A stretch of 64,000 nt of DNA, taken from NCBI GenBank assembly GCA_022497145.1, contig MU385945.1:61991-125990 (forward strand), given 5' to 3'. The notes below the pieces were generated by a model. It was not told where the DNA came from and made no database searches. It was given only the letters and a program-made list of their open reading frames with translations. Positions 45,749 to 56,381 of this stretch are shown in pieces. Both the position numbers and the translations under genes were made by a program. This stretch comes from Rostrohypoxylon terebratum. Lineage: Eukaryota; Ascomycota; Sordariomycetes; Xylariales; Hypoxylaceae. Position 1 is the first letter of the stretch; each line of letters opens with the position of its first letter.

Positions 45749-46935
45749 TTACAACTTCTGCATGGTGGCCTATTTACGAAATTAGCGTATCGAAAAGAGG
45801 ATTAACGAGATGGAAACTTACGATATCGGTGGACTGGACGTAGTCCTCGAATCCTTGGATCTCCTCCTCTAGATCACTCAGGGAGATCTTCTCGTCCTCG
45901 ATAACAAGGTTGATTTGAAGCTTCTTGATACCGAAACCAACGGGCACCAGCTTGGAAGTACCCCAAACTAGACCATCCTTCTCAATACCACGGACAGCAG
46001 CCTCAAGAGCAACCATGTCGGTCTCGTCATCTAAGGACATATTTGTTAGTTTCAGAATACAATCATGTAGATGATTCACACAATCATACCCCAGGGCTTG
46101 ACGTCTAATATGACAACAGACTTGGCAGCGACCTTGGGCTTGGCCTCCTTCTTCGCCTTGTAAGCGGCTAGACGCTCCTCACGAACACGGACGGCCTCGG
46201 CATCCTCCTCCTCATCGTCGCTGCCGAATAGATCGACATCATCGTCTTCTTCAGCAGCAGGTGCCTTGGCGGGGTTTAGAGTGGCGGCAGTCTCGTCGGG
46301 GCCGTAGACAGTGTAGGGCTTGGAGGCATCACCGGGGAGGGTCGCGAATTCATCTTCGAAAGATGCGATGTGCTTGTACCATCTGGTGGCGTTGGGGTAC
46401 TTGGCGGACTCAGGAGCAGACTTGAGAGCCTTGAAGACGACAACATCGGCCTGGGATGGGGCGTAACTTTAATGAGTTAGTTAGGAATTCTTTACATATA
46501 TCGAGTATTCACGTGGTAGAAAATTAGAATTCGATAGAAATCGGTAAGATCAGAGATGCACAGAGTGCTATTGTATATGTCCTCATTTGACAGTTCTTGA
46601 GTCTGCTCAGAAACACGGACCAATGTTTCTCATCATAGTAAGGGGTAATTAGGCTCGTGGAGTTTTTTTTTCGAATACGAAGGCGCGAAAAATGGCAGTA
46701 CTAAGCGATGGCACTTGACAATGGCGTTTGTATTCAAGGAAAATGATTTAGGTAAATAACTCACCCAGTGATGTATGATCGAGTCGTCAACCAGCCGTTG
46801 AGGACTGAACGATCGTTAGCAACACTCGAAACAACAAGTCTTGGTATATACCATGACCCCGCGGTAGGACATGGTTCTGGAAGATAGGCACATACCGGCT
46901 ACACCAGCGTCGGTAAGAAGATCGGTGAAACCCAT
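45749..46935 (-). CDS. EFB1: Translation elongation factor eEF1B beta (guanine nucleotide exchange factor)
   Basis: Five exons, 46935-46896, 46804-46765, 46466-46090, 46030-45822 and 45769-45749, give 228 residues. Introns are 91, 298, 59 and 52 nt. It begins MGFTDLLTDAGVAVLNGWL, with a GST-C-like N domain reaching about 75. An acidic linker (EEDDDVDLFGSDDEEEDAE) and a Lys-rich stretch follow. The C-terminal exchange domain (about 140-228) includes SVVILDVKPWDDETDM, LVWGTSKLVPVGFGIKKLQ and the end STDIATMQKL, with the penultimate Lys that acts in nucleotide release. It recharges eEF1A with GTP during translation elongation. The last exon codes for just six residues and the stop. The unusually long second intron hosts a snoRNA, as the yeast EFB1 intron does. 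Confidence 0.96.
46545..46641 (-). ncRNA. snR18: Box C/D snoRNA U18 (snR18), intronic
   Basis: Within the 298-nt intron of the eEF1B beta gene, on the gene's own strand, a box C (ATGATGA, 46636-46630), D' (CTGA, 46610-46607), C' (ATGAGGA, 46586-46580) and D (CTGA, 46553-46550) are correctly ordered and spaced. Directly before D' lies ATTGGTCCGTGTTT (46624-46611), perfectly complementary to the conserved large-subunit rRNA sequence AAACACGGACCAA. This guide is that of U18/snR18, which directs 2'-O-methylation at A649 (and C650) of yeast 25S rRNA; the fifth base before D' pairs with the A of this rRNA motif. Yeast snR18 also lies in the EFB1 intron. The exact ends are estimated; I could not draw a convincing terminal stem. 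Confidence 0.9.
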
Positions 46936-47609
46936 CTTATCTAACGTAGAAGTTAAGAGTAAATGGTGATTTTAAATAAAGGTAGAGAGTCCTAGAGGAA
47001 ATCTCGGGGTATCTTGGAAGAAATGAAAGCTGATGAAGGAACAAGAAGAATATTGTTGTAAGGTGAAGGTGGGGTTGAATATGGCGGGACTTGGTATTTT
47101 CAAATTTTTTGAGAAGGGTGGCCCCAAAATCACCCGGTAACCAGCCACAATTACCCCCCCCCGGCTACCCTACCCAATCTGCCTGCCTGAAAGGTCCACG
47201 GGCCATTCTAAGATCTCCGCCGAACGAATCAACGCCACGACTCGCCACAGTGTTCCTAGTAGGCTGCTAGAGACCCCACTCGACCCACTCAGCCCACTAT
47301 CTTATCGCTGTCCATTATCGATAAACCCGGTAATACTACCCAGGACCCAGGTCCTAGTACCTAGTACGTAACCAACTGGAGCTTCAGCTTTACTAGAAGC
47401 ATCTCGGAATGGTTGGATACTTCGAGAAAGCTCCAGCGGCAACAAACCGCACTAATTTGAGGCTCTCGTGATATCCTTGAACCCTCTTCTTATGTAAACT
47501 ATTTTATATATTTTATATACAAGAGAAGTCCCTTGACCTTTTTATACTTCCCTTTTTTTCCCTTTTGTCAGATTTTCAACCACCAAAATTTGTCATCAAT
47601 TCTGTTACC
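46936..47609. promoter_or_regulatory. Divergent promoter region of eEF1B beta and HSP78, with a heat-shock-element-like site
   Basis: On the HSP78 side, TTCGAGAAAGCTC at 47421-47433 fits alternating nTTCn/nGAAn units, with the third unit imperfect. It sits about 180 nt before the HSP78 start codon. A TATA-like stretch (TATATATTTTATATAC) lies near 47505-47520. Family knowledge: Hsp78-type genes are heat-induced through Hsf1. On the eEF1B side nothing specific was recognised. Confidence 0.45.
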
Positions 47610-50027
47610 ATGTTAGCGAGAAGTCAACTTTTGAAGTCTTCTCGACGAGTCGCTAATGCGACATCGAGGGGACTGAGACGTTTAAACACATCACCTTCAC
47701 TAACTTCAAGAACTGCGCTCATAAGCACAACAAATCATTTATCTAATGCCACCCTATCTGCTCCCACATACCGAGCCTATTCGAATGGCAGACCTCACCC
47801 ACCGGGTGGAACACACCGAATGAATATGAGCGGCGAGCCCGAGAAACCGGCTTTGGAACAATACGGAATCGATCTTACCGCGAAAGCAAAAGACGGTAAA
47901 TTAGACCCTGTTATTGGTAGGGACGCCGAAATCCAACGTACCATCCAAGTCCTGTCGCGACGAACGAAGAACAATCCGGTTTTGATCGGAAGCGCGGGTA
48001 CGGGAAAGACTGCCATTCTAGAGGGTTTGGCACTTCGTATAGTACGAGGTGACGTTCCGGAGAGTATAAAGAACAAGAGAGTTATATCCTTGGACTTGGG
48101 ATCGCTCATCGCCGGTGCCAAGTTCCGGGGTGATTTCGAGGAGCGATTAAAGAAGGTATTAACCGAGGTCCAAGAAGCCCATGGAGAAGTTATCTTGTTC
48201 ATCGATGAACTACATACTCTTCTTGGCCTTGGAAAGGCCGAGGGTTCCATCGATGCCTCGAATCTCCTGAAGCCAGCTCTATCCAGGGGAGAACTACAAT
48301 GCTGTGGTGCTACCACTCTCGCGGAATACCGATTGATCGAGAAGGATGTGGCATTGGCTAGACGATTTCAACCAATTCTAGTCAACGAGCCCACCGTAGA
48401 AGACACGATCAGTATATTGAGAGGTATCAAGGAAAAATACGAGGTACATCACGGTGTCAGAATTACAGATGGTGCCCTTGTGGCAGCCGCTACGTATTCA
48501 AATCGTTACATCACAGATCGTTTCCTACCGGATAAAGCTATCGACCTGATGGACGAGGCCGCAAGTTCTTTGCGGCTACAACAAGAGAGCAAGCCCGAAG
48601 ACATCATGCGACTTGATCAGAAAATCATGACTATTCAGATCGAGCTAGAAAGTTTGCGGAAGGAGAAGGACATAGCTAGTCGCGAACGGAGAGAAAAGCT
48701 CGAAGAGGACCTGAAGAAATACCAGGAAGAAGAAAAGGCTCTAAGTCAGAGATGGGAAAAGGAAAGAAAGGAGATCGACGCTCTCAAGAAGGTTCAGTCA
48801 GACCTAGACAAGGCTCGCATCGAACTCGACCAAGCACAAAGATCCGGAAATTTCGCTAAAGCGTCCGAACTACGCTTTGGCGTCATCCCGAATCTCGAGA
48901 AGAAACTCCCCAAGGATGGTGAACAACCCCCAGTGCAAGGCCCAGACACACTAATCCACGATTCGGTCACGGCTGACGACATAGCCAACGTCGTCTCAAG
49001 AATCACCGGAATACCTGTGGCCAAACTAACATCTGGACATGTCGAAAAACTGATACATATGGAAGACACGCTCCGAGAATCGGTTCGCGGACAAGATGAA
49101 GCCCTCAAGGCTGTTGCGGACGCCGTACGTATGCAGCGAGCCGGCTTGAGCGGGGACAATCGCCCTCTCGCTTCATTCTTCTTCCTTGGTCCTACCGGTG
49201 TTGGTAAAACCGAGCTTTGCAAGAAACTTGCCGGGTTTTTGTTCTCTACCGAATCAGCAGTGGTGAGATTCGATATGAGCGAATTCCAGGAGAAGCACAC
49301 GATATCAAGGCTTATTGGCGCTCCGTCCGGATATGTGGGTTACGAGGATGCTGGCCAGCTTACGGAAGCCGTGAGGAGGAAGCCTTACGCCGTCCTACTA
49401 TTCGATGAGTTCGAAAAGGCGCATCGCGATATTTCAGCATTACTCCTCCAGGTCCTTGACGAAGGTTATCTCACCGACGCCCAAGGTCACAAGGTGGACT
49501 TCCGAAACACCATCATTGTTCTCACCTCCAACCTCGGCGCTGAGATCCTCGTGGGTGCCGATGCGCACCACCCATACAGTGAGACACCTGATGGCGAGAT
49601 CAGCCCCGACGTGCGCAAGGCCGTACTCGACGTGGTCGCCTCCAGCTATCCGCCTGAGTTCCTTAACCGAATCGATTCGTTCATCGTCTTCAAACGACTC
49701 ACTATTGATGCCCTACGTGACATTGTCGATATCCGGTTACGCGAACTCCAACAGCGACTCGACGACCGCCGCATCACACTCGAGGTCGGCGATGAGGTCC
49801 GCCAATGGCTCGCCGAGCGCGGGTACGATCCCAAGTTCGGCGCAAGACCCCTCAACCGTCTCATCACCACAGAGATCAGCAACGGCCTTGCTGATAAGAT
49901 CATCCGCGGCGAATTGAAGAGAGGTGATAAGGCTGTCGCTCGCGTGAAGGAGGACAATACGGGTTTGGAAGTCCTTCCCATCCCGGCATCCGAGCCCGTC
50001 GAAAAGAGTGACTCGACATCCTTATGA
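47610..50027 (+). CDS. HSP78: Mitochondrial ClpB-type disaggregase Hsp78
   Basis: A single exon. The ATG at 47610 gives 805 residues; the frame is open a little further upstream without another ATG. The first 65 residues (MLARSQLLKSSRRVANATSR...) are basic and Ser-rich, a mitochondrial presequence. The Clp N domain is missing, as in yeast Hsp78, so the sequence goes directly to LEQYGIDLTAKAKDGKLDPV. The first AAA+ domain has Walker A GSAGTGKT (about 127) and Walker B VILFIDELHTL. A coiled-coil middle domain follows (about 335-440; KKYQEEEKALSQRWEKERKE). The second AAA+ domain has GPTGVGKT (about 527), the pore motif PSGYVGYEDAGQLTEAVRRK and VLLFDEFEKAH. The enzyme resolubilises aggregated proteins in the matrix together with mitochondrial Hsp70. 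Confidence 0.95.
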   Translation: MLARSQLLKSSRRVANATSRGLRRLNTSPSLTSRTALISTTNHLSNATLSAPTYRAYSNGRPHPPGGTHRMNMSGEPEKPALEQYGIDLTAKAKDGKLDPVIGRDAEIQRTIQVLSRRTKNNPVLIGSAGTGKTAILEGLALRIVRGDVPESIKNKRVISLDLGSLIAGAKFRGDFEERLKKVLTEVQEAHGEVILFIDELHTLLGLGKAEGSIDASNLLKPALSRGELQCCGATTLAEYRLIEKDVALARRFQPILVNEPTVEDTISILRGIKEKYEVHHGVRITDGALVAAATYSNRYITDRFLPDKAIDLMDEAASSLRLQQESKPEDIMRLDQKIMTIQIELESLRKEKDIASRERREKLEEDLKKYQEEEKALSQRWEKERKEIDALKKVQSDLDKARIELDQAQRSGNFAKASELRFGVIPNLEKKLPKDGEQPPVQGPDTLIHDSVTADDIANVVSRITGIPVAKLTSGHVEKLIHMEDTLRESVRGQDEALKAVADAVRMQRAGLSGDNRPLASFFFLGPTGVGKTELCKKLAGFLFSTESAVVRFDMSEFQEKHTISRLIGAPSGYVGYEDAGQLTEAVRRKPYAVLLFDEFEKAHRDISALLLQVLDEGYLTDAQGHKVDFRNTIIVLTSNLGAEILVGADAHHPYSETPDGEISPDVRKAVLDVVASSYPPEFLNRIDSFIVFKRLTIDALRDIVDIRLRELQQRLDDRRITLEVGDEVRQWLAERGYDPKFGARPLNRLITTEISNGLADKIIRGELKRGDKAVARVKEDNTGLEVLPIPASEPVEKSDSTSL

Positions 50028-50841
50028 TTAATGTGTACATGTTCAAGATAAGGCGTTTCTTGGTTGGTAAAGACAAAAAAGGGTATTCATGTATTGAAAA
50101 AGGGTAATGGGAGGTGTAAAATACGGACGGTGGCCGCACTGATGAATGATTGTATGATGATGATGAACAGGCTTACTTATAGGTGTTGAGGACCTCTCGT
50201 CTCAGATTGTACATACTGCATAATTCACTACTTAGGCATTTAATGTTGATAATTCCACCTGAAGTGGACAACTCGGAATTGATAAATGAGAATAAGCATT
50301 GTGTTAGGTGAAATCCATTGGGAGAATACCTAGGTCCTACTTAGTAGTTGAGCTCGAAAAGGAACCAAAAATCCCATTAACAATTTTCTTATATTAGTTA
50401 TTTGTCTTTTCTGGTTTCTGAGGTTACGATAGAACGCTATAATATGTGTACCTATATACTCAATACAAATGATATCCCATTTTCCGACTCTGAGTCTCCA
50501 TGTATATATCCCGCCAACCAATTTTTCCCTTGCTATGTTTCAAGCTATGCGTATTCCATGCACGCGAGACCCAGTTCCCTGTACCTATCCTACCCTATCC
50601 TACAAACGAAAGGTATGCTGTCCGCATACTCGACTCAACTCAACTCAACTTAACACTAATGCTAGCCTGCTCCTAATGCTCATGCTCACGCTCATGCTTA
50701 TGCTATGCTCCTACACCACGCCGCCTCACAAACCCCTAATACCACGCGTAACCTCTCACCCCAACAGCCTCCCCTACCCTAACAAAGTAAATAGTATCAA
50801 ACTCCCTCCCCATCCGCACCCCGCCCTAATACTCCTCACCC
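50028..50841. other. 3' intergenic region with simple repeats
   Basis: HSP78 and the gene at 50842-54162 converge here. It contains three CTCAA units (50634-50648) and several ATGCTCA-like units (about 50674-50708). No gene was recognised. Confidence 0.5.
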
Positions 50842-53800
50842 TCACAACCGCTGCGACACCGCAGTCCCAGGCCTACTCCGGCCCTCCCTATCGCTAAACT
50901 CCCCGCTGGACCCGGGCCGCGAGCGCATCAGCGCCGTGCGCAGGCTCAGCGGCCCGAACATCTGCTCGTGGAAGCCGAGGACGCCCGCGCTGCCGAACGA
51001 GCTGCGCTGCGTCAGCGGGCGGCTCGGCGGAGACAGCTCGGCCTCCGAGTCGAGGTCCGCTTCCGAGGGGTCGGGGCTCATGTCTACGTGCAGACGCGGG
51101 GGCTCGAGGGGAGGGAGGGAGGTGGGTTCAAGTTCCGAGTCGGCGTTGGGGTTGGGGGTGAGGATGGCGGGGGCGGAGTCGAGGGGGGGGAGAGGGAGAG
51201 GCGCGTGGTCGGAGCCTGGTTCGCTGTGGGAGGGCGACGAGGCGTCGGGTGGGGACGAGAACACGAAGTCCGGCTTAGATTGGGCGAAGGAGTCCGTGAT
51301 GGCTTCTTGGAACTCGATCACACTCTCGTTCTCGCTTTCGTCGGCCGCGGCGGGTTCGGTAGCGAGGACGGGGAGGGAGGGCTCGGCGCTTTCTTCTTTC
51401 ACGTCTTGGATTCCGAATTGGGATTTGCTTGGGCTTGCGAGGGCCGACGTGAAGACGTCGGTCGTGTCTGTTTCCGTCGGAGAGGTGAGGTGGACTTGTG
51501 TTACTGATGGGGCTGATGAAGCCTCGTGTCCAAAAGTCCGGTCGGCGAGTTCGATGGTACTCTTCGACGGTGCCGCGCTAATCGTCGGAATGCTAAGAGG
51601 GCTTTGTTCCTGGACAGTCTGGCTTACGCGGAGTGGTGACGAGATGGCCGGCTTTGCATGGCGAAGCGTAGGCGAGGGGAAAGATTTGTTCTTCTTAGAG
51701 TCATGATGAAGATCGATACCCGAGTCCCTACCCTCCTCATCATCGCTATCTATGGCTACGTTCTTCGTGTGCTCTACATCAGGGCTGAGACGAAGGTGCT
51801 TAGGGGTGATCACTATAATATCCAATTAGTAATTGTTATTTACCGGCGAGTCCGCGATTGCTGTAACAAGAGGAGCCGGTTCCTAAGGGGGTGTCACTCG
51901 GCATCGGCCTCGGATACACGGTCATTGCTCTGGTGGAAACACCAAGAGGACGAGGAAGAATATCGGGATAAGCTTACGGAGACTGCTATCAGGGGAAGAA
52001 CCACCTCCGAAGACTAGGCTGGGAGTTGAAGAGTTAATCGAGCGCTCATAGACTTGTTCTTCTCCTGGTTGTGTCGTGACGGCCGGTCCCTTTTCGTGAG
52101 ACATATCTATCTCGTTGGCGGTGTTCGGGTGGGAGGTTGGTGTCATGGGCTCATCGGGTATGGCCTGCGGAGTTTTCTCCTCGTCATCCTTGTCTAATAG
52201 GGTGCCTTCAGATTCGATGTAAGAGTCAAGTCCTGGAACTAATGGGAAAGCTCGAGCACCAGTCTCGGGAATGAATATAGCGGCCGAGGCACTGGATGAC
52301 TTACGAGCGGGGATCGATGGCCGGCGCCTGGTGGGGGATGGGGGTACGGAAAGCTCACGCTCTTCAGGGGCATCGGGGTTTGCAGCTTTGCATGCTAGGT
52401 TGAAGTCCTCTGCCATACCCTCTGAAATAGAGGTAACAGGGCTAGTTTCCTGGTTTGGGTTGTCGCGTAGGGGGCCTTCGTGCTGCTCTGTGGGAACCCT
52501 GGAAATTGACTCACTGGTTTCAAGCCCGCTAACGGAAGTGGAAATATCCGCATCGTGGGTAGGACTCTGTTCTAGAATTCGAACTTCTGTCTGGACTGTC
52601 GCGGTCTCCTCAGGTTCTTCATCGACGGTTATAGTATCTTTGCAAATCATCGCGATATCCCGCTCGACACGCTGTTGCAACCGGTCTAAGACGTAGGCTC
52701 TCGATTTTCGAGGCGCCTTCGTCTTTTTCTTGTCGGTCGCCTCAAAAGGTTCTCGGGCGACAAAAGTCTTGTCTAAAACGAAATGACCTCGCTTGTGAGC
52801 TGCCATTCGGACAGAAATGGCGTTGCCTCGAAGGATGTCCGCGATGCCGGCTTGGATCCGATCCAGTATTGCCTCGGTATTCCTCAAAGAAAAGGACTTG
52901 GAAGAATCCAAGATAAAAATCAATGGCTCATCTAGTGACCAACCATGTCCACGAAGTTCCGTTATTCTAAATTCTAAGTCGTTCATTCGATTTATGGTAT
53001 CATCAGCGGCGTCTCGGACTTGAGCGAGAGCGGCTTCTACTTTGTTGACAAATTTGAGACATTCTTGAACATCAGAATGGAAGGAAAGATTGCTGTTGCA
53101 GTGTATAGTTCTCTCTAAACGAGGGAACTGGGGCCCTAGGTTGTTTGCGATCGAAAATTGCAATTCTAAGCCGTCGTTGTCATGGTGCCGACAGTCTTTG
53201 CACCCGTCTAGGCTAACACATAGACTATGGACTTTCTCGAAGGCTTGTCTTTCTGATCTCAAAACGCCTTCCAGGGTGTATGATGTTTCGAAGAATAATG
53301 TTTCAATCCCTATTGAATTTAGGGGTGTTGTCTGGCTACTATTCACTTCGACCGTCGTGTGCCATTCAGATGTCTTTCGGCGTTGGCATCGACTTGTGAA
53401 GGAGAAAGCAATGGTATAGCCAGGAATTATTTCGAAAGATTGGGACTTTTCAAGGAAATAAGAGCGTGGCACGCATGACATAGGCTGCACACGACCAGCG
53501 CGATGCGGGAATTTCCCTTGTTCATCTAACGGATCATCTCGTACTGGGCCGTCTTTCCAAACAAAACCCTCATCGTGCTGTCTCAGGAAAAGCCCTATTA
53601 TGTGATGGGTTGATATGATGATTTCTCTCGCGGCTTCAACTGATAGGAGTTGCTTTTGGTAGGATTTGAAGGTTCTGGAAGCCCAAATCTCAGACCAACC
53701 CCTAATGATGTCGACTTGTATCTCGAATCTTAGCGGTTTGTCTGAGCCACTTGCGGCAGCATACTCCATGGCAGTTGAGTCTTTTCGGGTGATTAACTCA

Positions 53801-54162
53801 TGGCAACAATGATCAACACGACGCAACAGGCCTTGGCATAATGCCTCAGTGGCCAGCAAGGACGGAGATGCTTCATAGTTGCGCGTGTACGAATAATTCA
53901 GGGGCTCATCAAAAGTGATGGTGACCTGAACAGCGAGGTTTGACGCCGCGGGGAGGGAACTATGTGTCGACGAGATTGGCTTTGTCGACTCAGGAGTCAA
54001 AAGGACTTGGGAGGTAGAAGTGGGTTCGGGCAGTATAGCGCCCTTGAGCCCCTTCTTCTCGCGGCGGTGGATCCTGAACCTTTTCATGTCGTTAACTAGG
54101 GTTCTGAGTTTGGCAGGGAGAACCCCGGACTTGGGTCTGCGATTTGACGCATCGGAGGCCAT
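50842..54162 (-). CDS. Large fungal protein of unknown function
   Basis: The first exon (54162-51978) starts MASDASNRRPKSGVLPAKLR and the last (51812-50842) ends SRPGTAVSQRL. Joining them across a 165-nt intron (GTAAGC..ATTATAG, branch ACTAAT) gives 1051 residues. The N-terminal 60 residues are basic. About 75-460 looks globular, with scattered cysteines (VDHCCHEL, LDGCKDCRHHDND) and helical stretches. The remaining half is Ser/Pro/Glu-rich and probably disordered. No membrane segment, signal peptide or catalytic motif was seen. I do not recognise the family; it resembles proteins annotated as hypothetical in Sordariomycetes. An internal 84-nt piece (51927-51844), flanked by usable splice sites and in frame, could be a cassette exon, but one flanking intron would then be only 31 nt, which is shorter than usual. 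Confidence 0.72.
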
Positions 54163-55858
54163 TATAGAGATCCTCTTAGGGGAGACAACGAACGAATGAA
54201 CAATTCACCATGTCTAGCGGAATGGATTAATAAGAAGAGAGGACGAGACAAACATGGTGTATTGGTCAAGAAATAGGACACGAAGGCTGCCCAAAACTGC
54301 CAGACTTATCGGTACTGGCGGCTGTAAATTCTAGCATAGCACTTCATAACATGCCACATATTACCATATATTACGAGGCCCACTATCCCGGCTTGCCATG
54401 AATAGCCATTCGAAGGAATGTAGATGGTCTGATTGGGAGGATTGCCATGTGGGACTTTATATCGTTTTCAGTAATTGACGCTCTGTTATCAAATGGAAAG
54501 TAAACCATTATGACGACCATGCCGATGAATGCTTGGACTAGCCGGGCAGAGTCGGGAAATGCGGGTGAGATGGGAACAGATGGGAACAGTTGGAACCGAT
54601 GGAACAGGAAAAACAGGAGGGATTGATGAAAAATTGTTCAGTCCAATCAGCAAAATGGCTCCGAGACAACGCAACAAGTAAATAAGACGGCGGTTCCCGG
54701 TTGGCTGAGCTTGGGTAAGCCATACGACAGTGGGCGTATGCACTGCCCAGGTTGCCCAGGTTGTCCAGGTGCCCATGCGGCAGAAAGCCGCAGAAAAGCA
54801 AGTCGAACAACTCAGTGGCGTGACTCCCATTCGTCCGATTTGACGCTTTGCTGGTCTGCCATTATTTGCAGTACATTAGCACGCGAACTCCCCTCGATCG
54901 TGTCGAGATATGGTGGAGATGACCCAGGAGAGACCCATAGCGGATCCGTTCTGTACGTGAAGAATCCAAGTCGCGGCTGTTTGAACGAATTATGTTCCAG
55001 TTTACATTCCAATCATGCATTTGGAAGATTGGAAGAGACTAGAAAAGTTCAAAAATGTTCGGTACTTACGGGACTGTGGGTCTCGATCCGATGGGGTTAG
55101 TGGGTCTAGGACCCGGTTACCAGAACTGCGGGACGGACCTCAACTTAAATATTCGCAACCTTCACGGATCCGTAAAAGGGGCTATTATCAGTCTTGTAAA
55201 TCCTCGTTACATTCTTTCGACATATCGTGACATTTTAACATTCGGGTATATGCCCGAAGAGTCAAAGCTGACGGCTCATAATGTATGCAAAACGACACTT
55301 CGAGTTTTGATCTCGTGGTTTATTGGTCTGTTTGAGGCTGAATCTGACCTGTCATTATAAGCATGACAAGTCAATTGCAACCATATCACCACGTGTAGTT
55401 ATCCTATAGAAGAGAGATGCTCACAGAGACAATTTCACCCAAGTCCAAGTCTCCCACTGTGAGAAAAGTTGGCATCTCGCAGTTACTATCACATATCATA
55501 TTCTGAACGTAGGTAACTTGACTGACCTCATCAAATTTTCCGCCAGTTACACGTCACAAAGTGTTACCTACAGTCAATCCAAGGCCACTTCCTGTCAACG
55601 TAATTACGTGTACCTTAATTTAGAGATCTAAAAAGTGGCTCTCAAACGAAGGTAGACAAGCAAACGCGATGAAAGAAAACTCATGGGATATAAATTGAGA
55701 TGTTATGAAACCTCGAGCCAAAATGCTTTCATTTTGTAAGACATCTGCCAGCTTTTCCTCGGTAGTTGGATTCCGATACGTTGGGTGCGTCTCACGACAA
55801 CGAATCCGAAGTTGACGGCGAGTACGGCAATAACTGAACTCGCAAAAACTCGCCGACC
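54163..55858. other. Intergenic region
   Basis: 1.7 kb between two divergent genes, with no supported gene. Frames on both strands (for example 54489-54830 minus, 54711-55100 plus) show no protein features and overlap each other. Confidence 0.55.
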
Positions 55859-56254
55859 ATGGCAAGGCGAAAGAAGCAATCTGAGAAGGTCGCTGCGAAG
55901 GTTGCTGCGGAGTGGAACGAGTACTTCGGAGCGGGAGATCTCTCAGCCTGGCAACGACTGATGGCTGACTTGGGTATTCCTGGAACATTCACTAGCAAAA
56001 CCCAATGCAAAAAGGTACGGAAATCTGCATTACTCCTCTTCGTCGTGGGATTAACTTTCTCCTATTAGGCTTTGCGAAATGTCTGGGTGAATATTGTGGA
56101 TTTCCTCCATAATGTTCGAGAAGGCCGCCAAACACGCCACTTCAAGACCCAGAATGAACTCAGCAACTACACACGAGACACTGGGAAGATCTACCCTAGA
56201 CGCATGGTAACCCAGGACAGTCCACTAAAGGGCCTATTAGCTTTTATTTTTTAG
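55859..56254 (+). CDS. Small conserved fungal protein, 113 residues
   Basis: Exons 55859-56014 and 56069-56254 flank a 54-nt intron (GTACGG..ATTAG). The protein begins MARRKKQSEKVAAKVAAEWN, a very basic helix, followed by YFGAGDLSAWQRLMADLGIP. The second exon codes for ALRNVWVNIVDFLHNVREGR and an end rich in Thr, Lys and Arg (YTRDTGKIYPRRM). I recall similar small proteins as conserved hypotheticals in many Sordariomycetes, but no function. The exon junction Lys-Lys|Ala-Leu-Arg joins two parts of one helical domain. The gene converges on UTP18, with 127 nt between the stop codons. Confidence 0.8.
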
Positions 56255-56381
56255 TTGGAAATGGGTATTGCAGAGAAGTTAGAGCTCGGGTTGAAAACGT
56301 CATGGGCATAATGCGAGTTGGATTCCATGATAGGCGAGGACATGAATAAAAATCGATGCTAGACATAGAGCGATATTTTGC

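Noticed and set aside
48794..49300. Minus-strand frame of 168 codons inside HSP78
   Set aside because: Shadow of a strongly coding AAA+ region with all motifs on the plus strand.
50936..51706. 256-codon plus-strand open frame (and a 179-codon frame at 50968-51507)
   Set aside because: Lies antisense to the Ser/Pro/Glu-rich last exon of the 50842-54162 gene. Low-complexity coding sequence commonly leaves long shadow frames, and neither has protein-like motifs.
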